From assembly GCA_016721005.1 (NCBI GenBank), contig JADKJM010000013.1, forward strand, positions 1 through 64,000: a stretch of 64,000 bases of DNA. Reading direction: 5' to 3'. This document shows, in pieces, positions 17,793-26,436 of this stretch (positions are counted from its first letter, which is position 1; every line of letters starts with the position of its first letter). Origin of the DNA: Flavobacteriales bacterium. GTDB taxonomy: Bacteria > Bacteroidota > Bacteroidia > Flavobacteriales_F > PHOS-HE28. Position numbers and translations under genes: made by a program. The notes beneath the pieces were generated by a model. The model had not been told where the DNA came from, searched no databases, and saw nothing but the letters and a program-made list of their open reading frames with translations.

Positions 17793-19688
17793 ATGTCCAA
17801 ACTTCGCCTTGTCGCTATTCTGATCCTTGGTTCGCTCGGAGGGCCGGCCTTGCATGCGTCCAACTTGGGCGACAGTGTACGCTACGTGCTTGATACCGAT
17901 GCTTCTACTCAGGAACGGGTAGATGCCTTGATGCAATTGGCCTTACGGACCCGGTCCACGGATCCGACCAGTGCGTTGGCTCATGCACACAATGCAGTGC
18001 GGCTTGCCGAACAGAGCGGAGACCAGCTCCTCCTCCACGAAGCCTTATCGGTTACGCGAGGGATCCAGGCCGCCATCGGACTTCATGCGGACCATCTCCG
18101 CACCACGTTGTCCGCATTAGCGATCTCCAGATCCTTACAGGATCCCGCACGGATGGCCGAGGATCTGCAAGCCGTTTCCACTGCATACCGGGTGAACCAA
18201 CGCATGGACAAGGCGTTGGAAGAGGCCCGGAACGCACTGGCCATCGCGGTGGCGACCAAGGATGCTGACCTGATCCTTCGTTCACGCGTATTCCTGGTCC
18301 GTACCATGGTGGAGGCGGGTCGTACTGACGAAGCCTTGCGAATGGCCGAACTGGCGCTGACCACGCCCACGAACCCGGATCGGGCGATGATCCAGGCACG
18401 TACGCGGATGCTCATGGCCAAGGCCTTGATGGCTCAAGGTAAACCGCTGGATGCTTGGCCCTATCTGGTGATGGCCGGCCGGGTGATCAACGCATCCGGG
18501 ACACCGGATGATCGTATTGAACTTGCCCTGGCCCAAGCGCGTGCATCCGCGCGCGCTGGCAGGCATGCCGATGCCATTGCCATGATGAACCTGGCAACCG
18601 GGCTATTCGATCTTACCATTTGCCCGGACCTGCAACTTGAACTTCTCCGAACCCGGTATGAACTCGCCCTCGCCCGGCACGACGACGAGGCCGCGTTGCA
18701 TGGCCTGCAAGGGTTGTACAACGCTGAGGACTCCTTCAAGCGCGCGGAAAGCAACATGGTCCTTGCAGGAATGCAGGTGATGTATGAATTGGAGAAGAAG
18801 GACCAACTCAATTCCGATCTGGCGATCGAGAACAAGGAAAAGGAAGCGACCATCGAGGAACAGCGGATCTCCAACAGGCTCTTGCTGTTCATCGTGCTGC
18901 TCTTCGTTGGACTCACGGTCGCTTTGTTCTTCATTGCCCGCATGAGCATCCGGACCGCGCGCCGCTCCCGGTTGAAGACCGCATTGATCCAACGGCAGAA
19001 GGATGAGAACCATGCGAAGAACCTGGAATTGCAGCGCCAGAATATGCGCTTGGCGGAGGCGCTCATGAGCGATGAGCAAAAGGACATCGTCATCAAGGAG
19101 ATCCATCACCGCGTGAAGAACAACATGCAAGTGATCGAGAGCCTGTTCGCTATACAGGCTCCCGAAGGATCCAACCGCGCTTGGAAAGAAGCGCAAGGCC
19201 GATTGAAGGCCATGGCCTTGGTCCATGAAGCCACGCACAAGGTGGGTGGAGAGGAATCGATCCCGGTGCAACCGCACTTCGAGGAACTGGCGCGGAACGC
19301 ACTGGTGGCCTACGGCTGTCATGATCGCGTCTCCGTATTCGTTGACGCCCATCGGATCGCGATGCATGCTGCGGACCTGATGCCATTGAGCCTACTGGTG
19401 AATGAATTGATCACCAATGCGATCAAGTACGCCTTCGAAGATCGCGAGGCCGGTTCGATCCGGATCGGGCTGAGGAATACGGATGGAACGATGGAGTTGA
19501 CCCTTAGCGATGATGGTGTGGGCTTGGATCCCTCGGCCAGCAAAGAAGAACTCGGTTCCATCGGTTCCGGCCTCATCCATTCACTCGCCCAACAACTGAA
19601 CGGGAAGATGACCTTCGCCGGTGGCGCTGGCACGACCTTCCGCCTCGCGTTCATCCCGGACAGGATGGAGCAGCGACTGGCTTCCTGA
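17793..19688 (+). CDS. TPR sensor histidine kinase (HisKA_2 type)
   Basis: 631 aa. A signal-like N-terminus (LRLVAILILGSLGGPALHAS) is followed by about 330 residues of TPR-like helices in the periplasm. A single membrane segment lies near 366-387 (LLLFIVLLFVGLTVALFFIARM), then a coiled coil. The HisKA_2 box EIHHRVKNNMQVIESLFAIQA has H438/H439, of which H439 in HHRVKNN is the likely phospho-acceptor. The HATPase domain shows LLVNELITNAIKYAF, LSDDGVGLDP and GSGLIHSLAQQLNGK. No response regulator adjoins it, so it is an orphan kinase here. Such kinases in Bacteroidota often signal to LytTR or NarL-type regulators elsewhere. Confidence 0.92.
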   Translation: MSKLRLVAILILGSLGGPALHASNLGDSVRYVLDTDASTQERVDALMQLALRTRSTDPTSALAHAHNAVRLAEQSGDQLLLHEALSVTRGIQAAIGLHADHLRTTLSALAISRSLQDPARMAEDLQAVSTAYRVNQRMDKALEEARNALAIAVATKDADLILRSRVFLVRTMVEAGRTDEALRMAELALTTPTNPDRAMIQARTRMLMAKALMAQGKPLDAWPYLVMAGRVINASGTPDDRIELALAQARASARAGRHADAIAMMNLATGLFDLTICPDLQLELLRTRYELALARHDDEAALHGLQGLYNAEDSFKRAESNMVLAGMQVMYELEKKDQLNSDLAIENKEKEATIEEQRISNRLLLFIVLLFVGLTVALFFIARMSIRTARRSRLKTALIQRQKDENHAKNLELQRQNMRLAEALMSDEQKDIVIKEIHHRVKNNMQVIESLFAIQAPEGSNRAWKEAQGRLKAMALVHEATHKVGGEESIPVQPHFEELARNALVAYGCHDRVSVFVDAHRIAMHAADLMPLSLLVNELITNAIKYAFEDREAGSIRIGLRNTDGTMELTLSDDGVGLDPSASKEELGSIGSGLIHSLAQQLNGKMTFAGGAGTTFRLAFIPDRMEQRLAS

Positions 19689-19706
19689 TCCCCAATATCA
19701 CGCGGC

Positions 19707-19714
19707 TATCTTCG
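19707..19714 (+). promoter_or_regulatory. Candidate -7 box TATCTTCG upstream of the helicase
   Basis: Matches the TAnnTTYG pattern seen before several genes here and leaves a leader of about 35 nt before the helicase ATG at 19754. Confidence 0.35.
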
Positions 19715-19753
19715 CCGCCCCAAGCGCGGGAACCACCGCGCGCCACGGCCTCC

Positions 19754-20992
19754 ATGGATTTCCATTCCCTCGGTATCAGCAACGACCTTCTCGAAGGCCT
19801 TGCGGCAATGAACATCAAGGTACCCACGCCCATTCAACAACAGGCCATTCCGGCCGTGCTGGACCATCGTGACCTGATCGCATGCGCGCAGACCGGCACC
19901 GGTAAGACGGCCGCGTTCCTGTTGCCCGTGATCGATGTGATCACCGGCTATCGGCCGCGTGTGGAAGGATCGATCCGCGCTCTGGTTGTCGTTCCTACAC
20001 GCGAATTGGCCTTGCAGATCGATCAACAATTGCAGGCCATTGCCTACCACACTCCCATCACTTCCATTCCACTCTATGGCGGCAGCGATGGTTCCACCTT
20101 CGATCAACAGAAGCAAGCCCTTGTCGGTGGTGTCGAGGTCGTCGTGGCCACACCGGGCAAGTTGCTCAGCCACCTCAACCTGGGCTATGTGCCGGTGAAG
20201 GGAGTTGAATTCCTCATTCTCGACGAAGCCGATCGTATGTTGGACATGGGTTTCGTGGATGATATCAACCGCATCATCGGTTTTCTTCCGAAGGACCGCC
20301 AGACCCTGATGTTCAGTGCGACCATGCCTCCCGCGATCCGGATCTTGGCCAAACAAGCATTGCATGATCCGGTGGAGATCACCATCGCGCTGAGCAAACC
20401 AGCGGAAGGCGTGGACCAACAAGCGTACGTGGTGTATGACATGCAGAAGGCCGCGATCCTGGAACACATCCTCAACACCAATGAGGCCACCACGATCCTC
20501 GTCTTCGCCGGGCGCAAGATCGAAGTGAAGAACCTGAACCGGCATTTGCAGAAGAAGGGCTTCAACGCACGCGGAATGCACAGTGACCTGGAGCAGACCG
20601 AACGTGAAGAGGTGATGCTCGCTTTCCGGAACCGGAAACTGAGGATCCTGGTGGCCACGGATGTGGTGAGCCGCGGCATCGATATCGACGACATCGATCT
20701 GGTCATCAACTACGATGTGCCGAACGATCCGGAGGATTACGTCCACCGTGTGGGCCGTACGGCACGCGCATCCCGCAAGGGCACGGCCGTCACCTTCATC
20801 AACGAGAAGCAGATGCGCGAATTCGGGCGGATCGAAGGCTTGATCGGCTATGCGGTGCGCAAGATGCCACTGCCTGCGGGGATCACCGGGCCTGCCTACG
20901 ACACGAACGCGAAGGCACCGCGTGGTGCAAAAGGGAACGACCACCGCAGAAGCGGTGGCCGCGGTAATGGTTCCGGAAGAGGTCGGCGCTAG
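19754..20992 (+). CDS. DEAD-box ATP-dependent RNA helicase (RhlE-like)
   Basis: 412 aa. All helicase motifs are present in order: Q-motif near PTPIQQQAIPAVL, motif I AQTGTGKTAAF, Ia PTRELALQI, motif II DEADRMLDMGF, motif III SAT, and in the second domain ATDVVSRGIDIDDIDLVINYD and HRVGRTARA. The tail is short, basic and glycine-rich (GGRGNGSGRGRR), typical of RhlE-type enzymes that unwind structured RNA in ribosome assembly, RNA decay or cold growth. Its stop codon overlaps the stop codon of the convergent cyclophilin gene by two bases. Confidence 0.95.
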   Translation: MDFHSLGISNDLLEGLAAMNIKVPTPIQQQAIPAVLDHRDLIACAQTGTGKTAAFLLPVIDVITGYRPRVEGSIRALVVVPTRELALQIDQQLQAIAYHTPITSIPLYGGSDGSTFDQQKQALVGGVEVVVATPGKLLSHLNLGYVPVKGVEFLILDEADRMLDMGFVDDINRIIGFLPKDRQTLMFSATMPPAIRILAKQALHDPVEITIALSKPAEGVDQQAYVVYDMQKAAILEHILNTNEATTILVFAGRKIEVKNLNRHLQKKGFNARGMHSDLEQTEREEVMLAFRNRKLRILVATDVVSRGIDIDDIDLVINYDVPNDPEDYVHRVGRTARASRKGTAVTFINEKQMREFGRIEGLIGYAVRKMPLPAGITGPAYDTNAKAPRGAKGNDHRRSGGRGNGSGRGRR

Positions 20993-21666
20993 CGCGAACG
21001 GAACTTATCCTTGTTGGCATTCAGCACGGCGATGGCATCCCACGCCTTAGCCGCTTTGCCCACGCGTTCGATGCGCACGGTCTGCATCACATCGTTCTGC
21101 TCGATCTTGTTCACCACGTCCTGTCCGCTGGTCACATAGCCGAACACCGTGTGCTTGCCATCAAGCCATGGCGTGTCCTTGTGGGTAATGAAGAACTGGC
21201 TTCCGTTGGTGGCCGGGCCGGAATTGGCCATGCTCATGGTACCGGCGCGTGTGTGCTTGAGTTCCGGGTGGATCTCATCGGCGAATGAATAGCCTGGACC
21301 ACCACTGCCGGTCCCTGTGGGGTCGCCACCCTGGATCATGAAGTCGGCGATGACACGGTGGAACTTCAACCCATCGAAGTAGGGCGTACCCTCGGGCTTC
21401 GCGGTGTTCTTCATCTTGCCTTCCGCAAGTGCGACGAAATTCGCCACGGTCATCGGGGCCTTTTCGTATTCAAGTTTGACCACGATAAGGCCCTTGGTCG
21501 TTTGGATCTTGGCGAAAATGCCGTCTTCTGGATTCTCCACGGTGCTTGTGCTGGGTTGGTTGGATGTGTTGCTGGCGGCGACTCCGCTTCCGTCGGTGGA
21601 CGATGTGCAGGAGGTGAATGCGAGACCCATCAGGGCCGAAAAGGTGATCGGTAGGAGCATGGTCAT
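20989..21666 (-). CDS. Cyclophilin-type peptidyl-prolyl isomerase lipoprotein
   Basis: 225 aa. The N-terminus has a lipobox-like LAFTSC, so the protein is probably lipid-anchored in the periplasm. After a Ser/Thr-rich linker comes the cyclophilin fold: VKLEYEKAPMTVANFVALAEG, then FHRVIADFMIQGGDPTGTGSGGPGY with the catalytic FHR, MANSGPATNGSQFFIT, and WLDGKHTVFGYV. It catalyses cis-trans isomerisation of X-Pro bonds and helps envelope protein folding. Convergent with the helicase; the two TAG codons overlap at 20989-20992, leaving no intergenic spacer. Confidence 0.94.
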   Translation of the reverse strand: MTMLLPITFSALMGLAFTSCTSSTDGSGVAASNTSNQPSTSTVENPEDGIFAKIQTTKGLIVVKLEYEKAPMTVANFVALAEGKMKNTAKPEGTPYFDGLKFHRVIADFMIQGGDPTGTGSGGPGYSFADEIHPELKHTRAGTMSMANSGPATNGSQFFITHKDTPWLDGKHTVFGYVTSGQDVVNKIEQNDVMQTVRIERVGKAAKAWDAIAVLNANKDKFRSR

Positions 21667-21727
21667 TGCGTTGGTTGTTCGGGTGGTAAATGTAGAGGTG
21701 GATGGTATTCCGGTCCGTGCAAGATCC

Positions 21728-22255
21728 TCAGCGAAGCATCACTTCCTCTATCGCTTCGAGTTTCTCCTCGGTAAAAGCACCCTGCTCCCGGTGTATGATC
21801 CGGCCCTCCCTATCGAGCACGAAGAAGTACGGCGCGTCCTTGTCGGCCAGACCGAGCGCATCCTTCAGGAGATCGAGTTCAGCCTTCGCGAAGACGACAT
21901 GATCCACCACTTGGGGTGAGGCGCTCTTCCTGAACTTCCGCATGCTCGGTTCATAAGCCGCTTTGTTCATACCGGTGAAGAGCGGAACGAAATAGACGTT
22001 GCATTGATAGGCCCCGGCGAACAATCCGTGCTTCGCAATGAAGCGGAGGTAGGCCGGTTCGAACCACTCCTCCAACGCAGGCTGTGCTTTCTGACTGTAC
22101 GCCAAACCGATGATCGTATAGCCCTTGCCACTCGCCGATGGCAGCGTTACTTCCCTCCCCTCGGAGGTCTCACCGGAAAGCGTCGGGAAGAGTTGTTGGG
22201 CCGGAACAAGTCCAGCGAAAAGCACCGCGATCACCGTGAAGGATCCTTTGATCAT
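21728..22255 (-). CDS. Exported thioredoxin-fold-like protein lacking CXXC
   Basis: 175 aa from the ATG at 22255 (MIKGSFTVIAVLFAGLVPAQQ, a signal peptide). An ATG at 22294 is in frame, but it would overlap the upstream acyltransferase and spoil the signal sequence. The body resembles a thioredoxin-like fold: TIIGLAYSQKAQPALEEW at the position of the active-site helix, and APYFFVLDREGRIIHREQG as the typical strand pair, with a final EEKLEAIEEVML helix. No CxxC is present, so it is not an oxidoreductase of the usual kind. It could be a distant ATP10-like or TlpA-derived protein. It is probably in an operon with the upstream acyltransferase. Confidence 0.65.
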   Translation of the reverse strand: MIKGSFTVIAVLFAGLVPAQQLFPTLSGETSEGREVTLPSASGKGYTIIGLAYSQKAQPALEEWFEPAYLRFIAKHGLFAGAYQCNVYFVPLFTGMNKAAYEPSMRKFRKSASPQVVDHVVFAKAELDLLKDALGLADKDAPYFFVLDREGRIIHREQGAFTEEKLEAIEEVMLR

Positions 22256-22283
22256 GGCACGCGGGCTTGCAACCATCATACCA

Positions 22284-22832
22284 TCAGCGCACACCGTCCA
22301 TCGGGTTCTTCCCTTTGTGCGGCCGGAACCAGTCCTTCATCCGTTCGATGTCGGCCGCCGGGTCGTCGGTCAAGGGGAAGGGTGCGGAGAGGATCGCCAG
22401 CTTCTGCGCGTAGTCGAAGGTGACAAGGATGATGGGCACCCCGGCCTTGGTAGCGATGCGATGGAATCCGGTCTTCCAATCGGGTTGGTACTTACGTGTC
22501 CCTTCAGGCGCGATCGCGATCTTGGTGATGAGGCCCTGATCGAACATCGCCACCACGGCATCCACCAGATTGTTGTGTTTGCTGCGGTCCACCGGGTAAC
22601 CGCCCACGGCGCGGAAGAACCAACCGAACGGGGGCTTGAAGAGCGATGCCTTGCCGAGGAATCTCACGTCATCCATCCGCGCCAAACTGCGCACGGCAAG
22701 ACCTACGGGAAAATCCCAGTTGCTCGTGTGCGGTGCCACCACCACGATGTAGCGCGCAAGATCCTTCGGTCGGTCATCCTGTATGCGCCAACCGCACAGG
22801 ATCCGCAAGAAGAAGTGGTGGATCGGTCGCAT
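22284..22832 (-). CDS. 1-acyl-glycerol-phosphate acyltransferase-like protein (PlsC family)
   Basis: 182 aa. The family HX4D motif is HTSNWD (APHTSNWDFPVGLAVR), followed by the FLGKASLFKPPFGWFFRAVG block and the substrate-binding EGTR (IAIAPEGTRKYQPDW), then AGVPIILVTFDY. It is a short PlsC-type enzyme that acylates lysophospholipids or related acceptors at the inner membrane. The acceptor is not determined. It lies upstream of and close to the thioredoxin-fold-like gene on the same strand. Confidence 0.9.
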   Translation of the reverse strand: MRPIHHFFLRILCGWRIQDDRPKDLARYIVVVAPHTSNWDFPVGLAVRSLARMDDVRFLGKASLFKPPFGWFFRAVGGYPVDRSKHNNLVDAVVAMFDQGLITKIAIAPEGTRKYQPDWKTGFHRIATKAGVPIILVTFDYAQKLAILSAPFPLTDDPAADIERMKDWFRPHKGKNPMDGVR

Positions 22833-22921
22833 GCGAGGTCGGCAAAGATGGTGATGTGCATGATCGGATCGAACCCTGCATCCCCGATCACGTCATAGAG
22901 GCGAACCAGCAACAACCGATC

Positions 22922-23347
22922 ATGAAGAAGACCATCATCATTGCCGCCCTTACCATCCTTACGAGCGCGGCCTATGCACAGGACAAGGAGAAGCCGCAAA
23001 GGACACCCGCTGAACGCGCGCATGTACGAACGGAACGGATGACCAAGGACCTTGGCCTCACCCCGGAACAGATCACCAAAGTGGAAGCCATCAACCGCAA
23101 GTACGCCGAGCAGGCGGAGGGGATGCGGGCCGCGCGCGAACAGGAGGCCAGCCCGGCCCGGAAGGCCGCTCAGGAGAAGCGCAAGGCGTTGCGCGATGCG
23201 CATGACGCGGAAATGAAGGCGGTTCTTTCCGACGCGCAATTCGCGACCTGGAAGAAGCAACAGGAGGAAATGAAAGCCCAGCACATGGACCGGCGCGGTG
23301 GCAAGGGTCCGCGCAGCAATGGGCGGCCTACCAAGTCGGAACAGTAG
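22922..23347 (+). CDS. Small Spy/CpxP-like periplasmic protein
   Basis: 141 aa from the ATG at 22922, giving signal peptide MKKTIIIAALTILTSAAYAQ; the frame upstream of this overlaps the divergent acyltransferase. The mature part is highly charged and helical, with LGLTPEQITKVEAINRKYAEQ and VLSDAQFATWKKQQEE, the LTxxQ / LsxxQ pair of Spy-like chaperones, and a basic Gly/Arg tail. One of three small proteins of this type in the window (5742 and 24896 are the others). A weak terminator follows. Confidence 0.8.
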   Translation: MKKTIIIAALTILTSAAYAQDKEKPQRTPAERAHVRTERMTKDLGLTPEQITKVEAINRKYAEQAEGMRAAREQEASPARKAAQEKRKALRDAHDAEMKAVLSDAQFATWKKQQEEMKAQHMDRRGGKGPRSNGRPTKSEQ

Positions 23348-23367
23348 GACGATCACCCTGTGTGCAA

Positions 23368-23400
23368 GAGCCCCGTGTTCCTCATGGATCACGGGGCTTC
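23368..23400 (+). terminator. Probable terminator after the Spy-like gene
   Basis: AGCCCCGTG (23369-23377) pairs with CACGGGGCT (23390-23398), with a short T-containing tail. The U-run is weak. Confidence 0.5.
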
Positions 23401-23433
23401 TGCATTTCGCCGCCCCTACCCTTCCTTTGCACC

Positions 23434-23652
23434 ATGGATCCGATCACGGTGGAATTGCGCGGAGAGTTCATCGAGTTGAACCAGCTCCTGAAGTTGGCTG
23501 GCTTGTGCGATTCCGGCGGACAGGGGAAACAACTCGTGGCCGAAGGGCGTGTGAAGGTGGACGGGCAGGTGGAATTGCGCAAGACCTGCAAGATCAGAGA
23601 AGGGCAGGAAGTCCTCTTCGCAGGACGAACCGTGCGTGTGGTCGCGGGCTAG
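23434..23652 (+). CDS. Small S4-domain RNA-binding protein (YbcJ-like)
   Basis: 72 aa from the ATG at 23434. The frame opens at 23362 inside the terminator region. The whole protein is one S4 fold: FIELNQLLKLAGLCDSGGQGK, the VAEGRVKVDGQVELRKTCKI core and a final strand pair EGQEVLFAGRTVRVV. YbcJ-type proteins bind structured RNA, probably rRNA. The short length is normal for the family. The gene stands alone, convergent with the beta-helix gene. Confidence 0.88.
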   Translation: MDPITVELRGEFIELNQLLKLAGLCDSGGQGKQLVAEGRVKVDGQVELRKTCKIREGQEVLFAGRTVRVVAG

Positions 23653-23658
23653 CGCCGA

Positions 23659-24759
23659 TCAATTCGACGACCTTCCGATCCGGACATAGTCCAGATGAAG
23701 GACTTCATTGCCCGGGAGCGCGTCCTTCAATTGAAGCACGCCAGCGCGCTTTCCACCGCCTTTGACACCACCTTCCACGGAGAGTGCATTGTGCGATCGA
23801 TCCACGTTGATCCGCGGCGCCGATACCCGCGTGGCGATCACGAAATCGTCGGCCCACCAGCCGATGAGGCTCAGGTTCAACTGCCCGCTGATGTACTCGA
23901 TCACGGGCGCTGGCATCTTCCCGTTCCAATAGATCTGCGAGAGGTCCACGCTGGCCTTGGGCGGCATGTTCACATGGATGCTCGCCTTGCGGACGGCATG
24001 TTCCACATGGAAATTGGAAAGCGCGAACTGCTTCACCACCGAGTTGCGCGCCGGGGAATCCTCGTTGCCATCGATCACGGCGTTCAGGAAAAGGTCATAG
24101 TCGCATGCTGCACCTTCGCTGATGCAATCGTTCAGCCGCACGCCGTTGCAATTGAGCACGCTGTACGCCCGCGTGGTGGTGGCGGCCGCATACACCCTGC
24201 ATTGCTCCAACACGGTGTGATTGCTCTGGCTATTGCTCCATGTGGCTCCAGGCCAATCCCCCGTGCGAACCACGAACCCGAGCTTCGCCGGATCCGTCAC
24301 CAGGACATTCTCCACGCGCGTCATCAACGCGAACCGCAGATCGATGGCCACTTCGCTCTGGCCCGTGAGTCTGCAGTTCTCCACCACACTTCCCAAGGTG
24401 GCTTGCAGGTCGATGGCTTTGCGCCCGCCTTCGATCACGGCGAAATCACGGATCACATATCGGCTTCCGGTGCGGCGCTCTGCATCCTTCTGATCCACGA
24501 TCCGCCGCGTGAACCCATTGCTGTTCGGCCCGAGGACGAGCTTCGCTCCCGCCCCATCGATCACAAGCAATGGCAGATCCGGCAGGACGATATCCGCGTT
24601 GCAGTTGTACACCGCAGCAGCCGAGAACGTGACCCGCGTAACGTCCTTCGGAAGACTGGCGAAGAAGCCGGGGACATCGCGGACCGGGACTACAAGGTCC
24701 GTGGCCTGCGCAGTGAGGCCGCAGAACAGAAGAACCGCAGCAGGCAGGGACCGGAACAT
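23659..24759 (-). CDS. Secreted right-handed beta-helix protein
   Basis: 366 aa from the ATG at 24759, which gives signal peptide MFRSLPAAVLLFCGLTAQAT; the frame's first ATG at 24882 adds a Cys/His/Arg-rich stretch that is not signal-like. The body repeats short beta-strand rungs (VVENCRLTGQSEVAIDL, TRVENVLVTDPAKLGF, VRLNDCISEGAACDYDLF, VVKQFALSNFHVEHAV), as in pectate-lyase-like parallel beta-helices. No T9SS sorting domain is visible at the C-terminus, unlike other beta-helix proteins in the window. It may bind or cleave a polysaccharide; the catalytic residues cannot be assigned. Confidence 0.75.
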   Translation of the reverse strand: MFRSLPAAVLLFCGLTAQATDLVVPVRDVPGFFASLPKDVTRVTFSAAAVYNCNADIVLPDLPLLVIDGAGAKLVLGPNSNGFTRRIVDQKDAERRTGSRYVIRDFAVIEGGRKAIDLQATLGSVVENCRLTGQSEVAIDLRFALMTRVENVLVTDPAKLGFVVRTGDWPGATWSNSQSNHTVLEQCRVYAAATTTRAYSVLNCNGVRLNDCISEGAACDYDLFLNAVIDGNEDSPARNSVVKQFALSNFHVEHAVRKASIHVNMPPKASVDLSQIYWNGKMPAPVIEYISGQLNLSLIGWWADDFVIATRVSAPRINVDRSHNALSVEGGVKGGGKRAGVLQLKDALPGNEVLHLDYVRIGRSSN

Positions 24760-24883
24760 GTGCCGCAAGCTAGCACCATGGCGGCATCGGGGCCGTGCGT
24801 GGTGACCGTGTGGTGGCGACACGATCCGAACATCCGGCACAATATGATCCGCACGAAGCGTATATGAATGCCGCTCTTCCACC

Positions 24884-24891
24884 TACTTTCG
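24884..24891 (+). promoter_or_regulatory. -7 box TACTTTCG, 4 nt from the start codon
   Basis: TACTTTCG ends 4 nt before the ATG at 24896. Transcription starting about 7 nt after the box would begin at or near the ATG, giving a leaderless mRNA. Confidence 0.45.
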
Positions 24892-24895
24892 TAGC

Positions 24896-25309
24896 ATGAA
24901 CATCAGGATCCTCCTAACCGCTGGTTGTATGGCTATGACCGGCTTGTTGGTGGCGCAAGCGCCCACCGCACCCGCACAAACCAAGGAACAAGCCCCTGCG
25001 CTGCAGCTCTCCCGCCTGACCTCCGAGGGGATGATCAAGGAATTGGGACTCACACCCGAACAGGTCTCCGCCTTGGAGAAGATCGAGCAGGAACACAGCG
25101 AAGCGATGAAGGATCTGAACCGTGAGAACCTGGAACCCGCGGCCAAGCGAACACGCACCATCGAAGCGCGCGACAAGAAGCAAGCAGCGATCAAAGCCGT
25201 TCTTACCAAGGAACAGGCGGCGAAGTGGGAGGAACTGAAGAAGAACCAACGCGCCGCGTACCTGAAGCAACGGCAAGAGCATACGGCAGCGCCCACGCAC
25301 CAGGAATAA
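24896..25309 (+). CDS. Small periplasmic helical protein (LTxxQ/Spy-like)
   Basis: 137 aa with signal peptide (ILLTAGCMAMTGLLVAQ) and a Gln/Ala/Pro-rich linker. It then has ELGLTPEQVSALEKIEQEHSE and VLTKEQAAKWEELKKNQRAA, the two conserved LTxxQ-like helices of Spy/CpxP relatives. The C-terminus is charged, with KQRQEH repeats. A periplasmic chaperone or sensor role is inferred from the family. The -7 box ends 4 nt upstream of the ATG, and a strong terminator follows, so it is a single-gene unit. Confidence 0.8.
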   Translation: MNIRILLTAGCMAMTGLLVAQAPTAPAQTKEQAPALQLSRLTSEGMIKELGLTPEQVSALEKIEQEHSEAMKDLNRENLEPAAKRTRTIEARDKKQAAIKAVLTKEQAAKWEELKKNQRAAYLKQRQEHTAAPTHQE

Positions 25310-25326
25310 CCGGAACCCGGTCCCGT

Positions 25327-25365
25327 AACGAAGCGCGCTCGCAAGGGCGCGCTTCGTTGTTCTTC
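25327..25365 (+). terminator. Intrinsic terminator
   Basis: Perfect 12-bp stem AACGAAGCGCGC (25327-25338) with GCGCGCTTCGTT (25347-25358), loop of 8, then GTTCTTC. Confidence 0.8.
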
Positions 25366-25407
25366 ATGCGAACCAACGGATGTGAGGTTGCCGCGCGAAA
25401 CCCCAGC

Positions 25408-25415
25408 TACATTTG
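25408..25415 (+). promoter_or_regulatory. -7 box TACATTTG of tryptophan dioxygenase
   Basis: Exact TAnnTTTG match, 17 nt before the ATG at 25433. Confidence 0.45.
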
Positions 25416-25432
25416 GCTGCATCCCGAACATC

Positions 25433-26434
25433 ATGAGCAACGTGTACTACCCCGACTACCTGCAACTGGAAAAGATCCTGGGCGCCCAAGCGCCGGAGAG
25501 CGACAAGCATGGCACGCCCGCGCATGATGAAATGCTCTTCATCATCATCCACCAGAGCTACGAACTGTGGTTCAAGCAGATCCTGCACGAGGTGGGTAGT
25601 GTGATGGCACTCTTCGCAGACGGGCATGTGGACGACAATGGTGGTGAGTTGAGCGTGGCGGTGCATCGCCTAGGGCGCGTACACACCATCCTTCAGGTCC
25701 TGGTGAAGAAGATCGACATCCTGGAGACCATGACCCCGCTGGATTTCCTCGACTTCCGGGACATGCTCCGCCCGGCGAGTGGATTCCAGAGCATGCAATT
25801 CAAGATCCTGGAAGCGAAGCTCGGCCTGCGGATGGAAGCGCGTTTCGGCAAGCAGTACTACACCAGCCAGCTGAAGCCGGAACACAAAGCGGAGATCGAG
25901 GCGCTGGAAGGAGAAACCACCTTTTTCGAACTCATTGATGGTTGGCTGGCGCGCATGCCCTTCTTCGATGCCACGTACTGGCCGCAAGGTGAAGCTCCTC
26001 TGTGGGAGACCCTCAAAGGGATCTATGCGGGCTCGCTGGTGAAAGGTGAAGAAGGGAACCTCGCTCTTTGGGAAAAGCTCTTCGAGACGGGTGAGGGTCG
26101 GCAGCTCTCCCCCGCTGCTGCACGCAGCGCGGTGTTCATCATGCTCTACCGCGATGAACCGATCCTCCAGATGCCTTTCCGGCTATTGGAGCGGTTGATG
26201 GATATTGATGAAGCCATGGCCAACTGGCGGTACCGGCATGTGAGCATGGTACACCGGACCATCGGGTTGCGCGTGGGCACGGGGGGCAGTACCGGCAAGC
26301 AATACCTCAGCGGTGCGTTGAACAGCCACCACATCTTCCAGGAGATCGCCGACCTGAGCAGCTTCCTGTTCGAGCGGCGCAAGATCCCTGCGCTACCGGA
26401 AGCGTTGCGCACCGCGATGCGCTTCCGCAGTTAG
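25433..26434 (+). CDS. kynA: Tryptophan 2,3-dioxygenase
   Basis: 333 aa from the ATG at 25433 (MSNVYYPDYLQLEKILGAQ). It is a haem-dependent enzyme that opens the indole ring of L-tryptophan to N-formylkynurenine, the first step of the kynurenine pathway. Conserved features: HDEMLFIIIHQSYELWFKQI near residues 32-51, with a His/Tyr/Trp set lining the haem pocket; the RxxxxxS stretch LRPASGFQSMQF; and WRYRHVSMVHRTIGLRVGTGGSTGKQYL, carrying the haem-ligand His and the substrate-binding GTGGS loop. No other kynurenine-pathway genes are adjacent. Confidence 0.95.
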   Translation: MSNVYYPDYLQLEKILGAQAPESDKHGTPAHDEMLFIIIHQSYELWFKQILHEVGSVMALFADGHVDDNGGELSVAVHRLGRVHTILQVLVKKIDILETMTPLDFLDFRDMLRPASGFQSMQFKILEAKLGLRMEARFGKQYYTSQLKPEHKAEIEALEGETTFFELIDGWLARMPFFDATYWPQGEAPLWETLKGIYAGSLVKGEEGNLALWEKLFETGEGRQLSPAAARSAVFIMLYRDEPILQMPFRLLERLMDIDEAMANWRYRHVSMVHRTIGLRVGTGGSTGKQYLSGALNSHHIFQEIADLSSFLFERRKIPALPEALRTAMRFRS

Positions 26435-26436
26435 GA

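Noticed and set aside
20986..20996. Overlapping stop codons of helicase and cyclophilin as a special signal
   Set aside because: Simple convergent overlap of TAG and its mirror; common in compact genomes.
23695..24867. 390-aa plus-strand frame
   Set aside because: Antisense to the beta-helix gene with signal peptide on the minus strand.
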